This document shows positions 61,327-64,000 of a stretch of DNA of 64,000 bases, piece by piece. Position 1 is the stretch's first letter. Every line of letters starts with the position of its first letter. This DNA comes from Entamoeba invadens IP1. Taxonomy: Eukaryota > Evosea > Mastigamoebida > Endamoebidae. Below the pieces are notes generated by a model. It did no database searches and was not told the origin of the DNA. It worked only from the letters and a program-made list of their open reading frames with translations. The position numbers and the translations under genes were made by a program. The DNA is taken from contig NW_004440180.1 of NCBI RefSeq assembly GCF_000330505.1, forward strand, positions 199,612-263,611, read 5' to 3'.

Positions 61327-64000
61327 ATGAAGTCGTTATTAAAGAAGAATATCAAACAGAAGTATGTTGTAGAAATTATTCAGGCGTCTGGCCTGAAGCT
61401 TGCCGACAACACGGAAGTGTTTGCCAAGTGGCGGCGAGGTGAGAAGAAAGAAAACCATGGCTCTTTAGAAAAAGGAAAAGTGCATGGTGGCGTCCTTTTG
61501 TATTCTCCAGCCGTGTCTATACCAATTAATTGCACACTGTTTCTCAAAAAGAATGGGTATGAAGAAAAAGGCTTGGAACTTTCTATCTGGACATCCACTG
61601 ACAAGCCCAAAGAAATATGTAAGGGGGTCATTGACTTAGCCAAATTTGCCGATCTTAATGGTGAAAAAAAAGATTGCCAAGTTGACATGAAAGGAAAAGG
61701 TCAAACGCCTAAAATGAATATCACGATATCATCTGGTGTTGGTGTAGAAGGCGGTTCCGAAGACGAAACAGAAGTTCTTCAAATTCATAAGGACCCAGCC
61801 CAAACTAATATGGATGTTCACGACTTACTTATTAAAGAAGTGAGTAAATCAAACCATGAAGTTAAAAAAGAAAAGGTCATCAAAGACGATATCAGTGAAA
61901 AAGAAGAGTCTCCAGACCCAGAAAAGGCAAAAGAAAGAGCCGAGAAAGAGCGTCTTGAACGTGAAAAAGAAGACAAAGAAGAACAAGAATTATTAGAACG
62001 GCAGATGAAACAAAAAGAGAACAAAGAAAAAGAAGACGAGGCTGCTCGGAAAAAAGCCGAGGAAGATGCCAAAAAGTCCGAAGAAAAGCCGACGATTTTC
62101 TCTTCTGTTGGCATTAAAATTAAAGGGAAGAAAGAGAAAGATAGTAAAAAGAAATACACGCAAGACGACATCGACAAAGCAGTTGAAAAAGCTCTGAAAG
62201 AGAAAAAAGCAAAACATAAAGTCAAGAAAGAGGCAATGCAAAAACAAATAGAAAAACTCAAACAAGACGCCGCTAAGGAAAAAGTTTGTTGTCCCAGCAC
62301 GACAAGCCTATATGAGGTCCCGCTTATCTTTTTCATACACCAACATACACCACACACCACCTTCGCTTGCTTATAACACTCATAACATATCATAAAGTAT
62401 CATAGAGAAATAGAACTCTTATAACTTATTTAATACCTTTATATATTATAATGTCACCAACCTTTCAAATTGTTACTAATGAACAGGAGACCGCAATCGC
62501 AGCTAAAGAAACTGAAGTCGCTGCTTTGACCCAAAAAGTGGCTGAAACTGAAAAGTCGAAAGAAGAAGTCTCAAACAAACTCAATGCGTCTGAAGAAGAA
62601 AACAAGAAGAAGGCTGAAGAGCTTGATAAGACCAAGAAAGATGTTGAAGAAAAGGAGAAAGCAAATGAAGAACTGAAAGCAAAAGTTGATGAGACTGAAA
62701 AGGCCAAAGTTGCTGTTGCTGCCGAACTTGCTACGTCCGCTGCACTTGTTGTTGAACTTAAGAACAATAATACCAAGAAGGATGAGGAGATCGAAGAACT
62801 CAACAAGAAGATGAAAGCTGTTGAGGAAAGTGCTTCACAAGGGTCTGAAGAGTTACTCAAACAGAAGAACGAAGAGATCGCAAAGATCAAAGCTGAATCC
62901 GTTTGTTATATTTTGATGTATTTATTACAATATATACTATACTTTATTAATTATAAATTGAAGTCCTGAGTATGATATGGTGTGTGTTGGTGTATGGTCT
63001 GTCTTTGAGTTGTTAAGTATTTTTTATATAAAGTCCATAAGAGTCTGAGTTGTTAATTAATCATAGTTACTATAGAACTATGCTATAAACATTATACTAA
63101 AGAGAGATATTAGACTTCAAATGGGTGGAAGAAACAAAGGTGTCAAAAAGACTCATTACTAGTTGGCTCTTTCACAAGAAATTGAAGTATTGAAAAGTTC
63201 TCAAAGCGAGAAAACTAAAGAAATTGAGTTGGAAAACAAAAACAGCGAATTGACGACTGCAAATGAAACTTTGAAGAAACAGAACAAAGACTTTGAAGCC
63301 GAAATAATGACTTTAAAAACACAAAAACCAGAAGAGGCAGCTCCAAGTACAGTTGAGTTGTTGGTTAATATCTATCACAAGAATATTTCAGAGAGTGAAA
63401 AGTTGACTAAACATATTGTCGAAGAGATTATTGGCGACAAAACTAAAGAAATTTCGGAATTGGACGAATTGAAAGTTTTGGGAGACTCTCTCGAAACATC
63501 GCTTTCTTTGTTACAGTCTTTGGCTTTGTTAACAAAACAAGAAAAAGTTGTTCCAGTTCAACGGGATGGTTCGTTAAAACTTCAACTCCAAGATTTGTAC
63601 GTTTCTTTGTTCTTGAAAACGGTACAATATTCAATGGAAAAGGTTAATGGAATGATCGAAGGGATGATGTTCGATAATCAATGTTTCGAGAAACGACAAG
63701 CCGCAGAATTTGAACAAGTTTCTGCCGAATTCATTCCAAAGCACTTAATGTCACTTTTGGGAAAATACAAAAAGGCTAACTTAAATGAAAAATTGGTCGA
63801 CCAATTGATGGTCCACTGTGTTAGATTTGTTTCAATAAAAATTATTGAGTTACTTGTACAAAATGATACAGTAACTTACTTCAAAGGACTCCAACTGAAA
63901 TTCTTCTTCTCGATATTGGACGGCGAAATGATGGAAAACACAACACTTAAAGGATACAGAAAATGGTTTTCTTCGGGAATTGATACTGCATCTCTGTTAT
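61327..64000 (+). CDS. NT-C2 domain, coiled-coil protein with at least three exons (continues beyond window)
   Basis: Exons I read: 61327-62283, 62487-62900, 63163 to beyond 64000. Both introns (203 and 262 bases) begin GTTTGT and end GAACAG and TACTAG, with ACTAAT/ACTAG branch-like words just before, and both joins are phase 0. Exon 1 starts with an NT-C2 domain (about 12-135: KWRRGEKKENHG, GGVLLYSPAVSIP, IDLAKFADLNG), a C2-like fold found in EEIG1/EHBP1 and plant PMI proteins. Then come Lys/Glu-rich coiled coils across exons 1 and 2 and the start of exon 3. The rest of exon 3 is globular and helical (SLLGKYKKANLNEKLVDQL, LQLKFFFSILDGE), a little like the dilute (DIL) domain of class V myosins. 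Likely a membrane-to-cytoskeleton tether. The end of the gene is outside the window. Confidence 0.8.

Overview
The window is AT-rich eukaryotic DNA, almost certainly from an Entamoeba, and the abundance of DNA transposons and long AT-rich spacers fits E. invadens best. The signs are: BspA-type leucine-rich repeat proteins with the Entamoeba N-terminal module, a transmembrane receptor kinase (TMK), coiled-coil plus TLDc proteins, CXXC-rich surface proteins, and short introns that start GTTTG and end AG. Species assignment is inference; no rRNA or tRNA gene was seen.

Layout. 1-1069: 3' part of a piggyBac transposase gene and the right end of its element at a TTAA. 1.1-10 kb: a long coiled-coil protein (-), a small helix-turn-helix-like protein (+), two BspA LRR proteins (-) and a TLDc protein (+), with an 0.8 kb terminal-inverted-repeat element between the last two. 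10-13 kb: three small inverted-repeat elements, one holding a GC-rich nested hairpin, then a secreted lysine-rich gene broken by a 100-N gap and a frameshift. 13.6-16.9 kb: receptor kinase. 16.9-21.3 kb: gene-poor, with a 630 bp fold-back element. 21.3-24 kb: RhoGAP-like protein and a four-exon RS-rich gene. 24-31 kb: a perfect 252 bp inverted pair flanking a beta-propeller/BRCT gene, plus another MITE. 31-32.1 kb: spliced type II apyrase. 32.6-40.5 kb: giant HECT ubiquitin ligase. 41-50 kb: coiled-coil protein, EF-hand protein, tetraspanin-like protein, third BspA protein, second TLDc protein, spliced zinc-ribbon-like protein. 50-55 kb: secreted basic protein, YbaK-type deacylase, ADF-homology protein, a small acidic protein, a GNAT acetyltransferase and a TA-flanked MITE. 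56-60.7 kb: tandem pair of LRR plus CXXC surface proteins. 61.3 kb to the end: a multi-exon NT-C2/coiled-coil gene that leaves the window.

The genes do not form an operon. Themes are surface sensing and adhesion (TMK, LRR/CXXC proteins, tetraspanin), cytoskeleton and GTPase control (RhoGAP-like, ADF-H), and ubiquitin signalling. Six gene models below depend on splice sites read directly from the sequence (GTTTGT/GTTTGC donors, AG acceptors); all restore continuous frames. The most unusual material is the non-coding part: at least seven inverted-repeat elements of different families, two long near-perfect palindromes, and one GC-rich structured segment.
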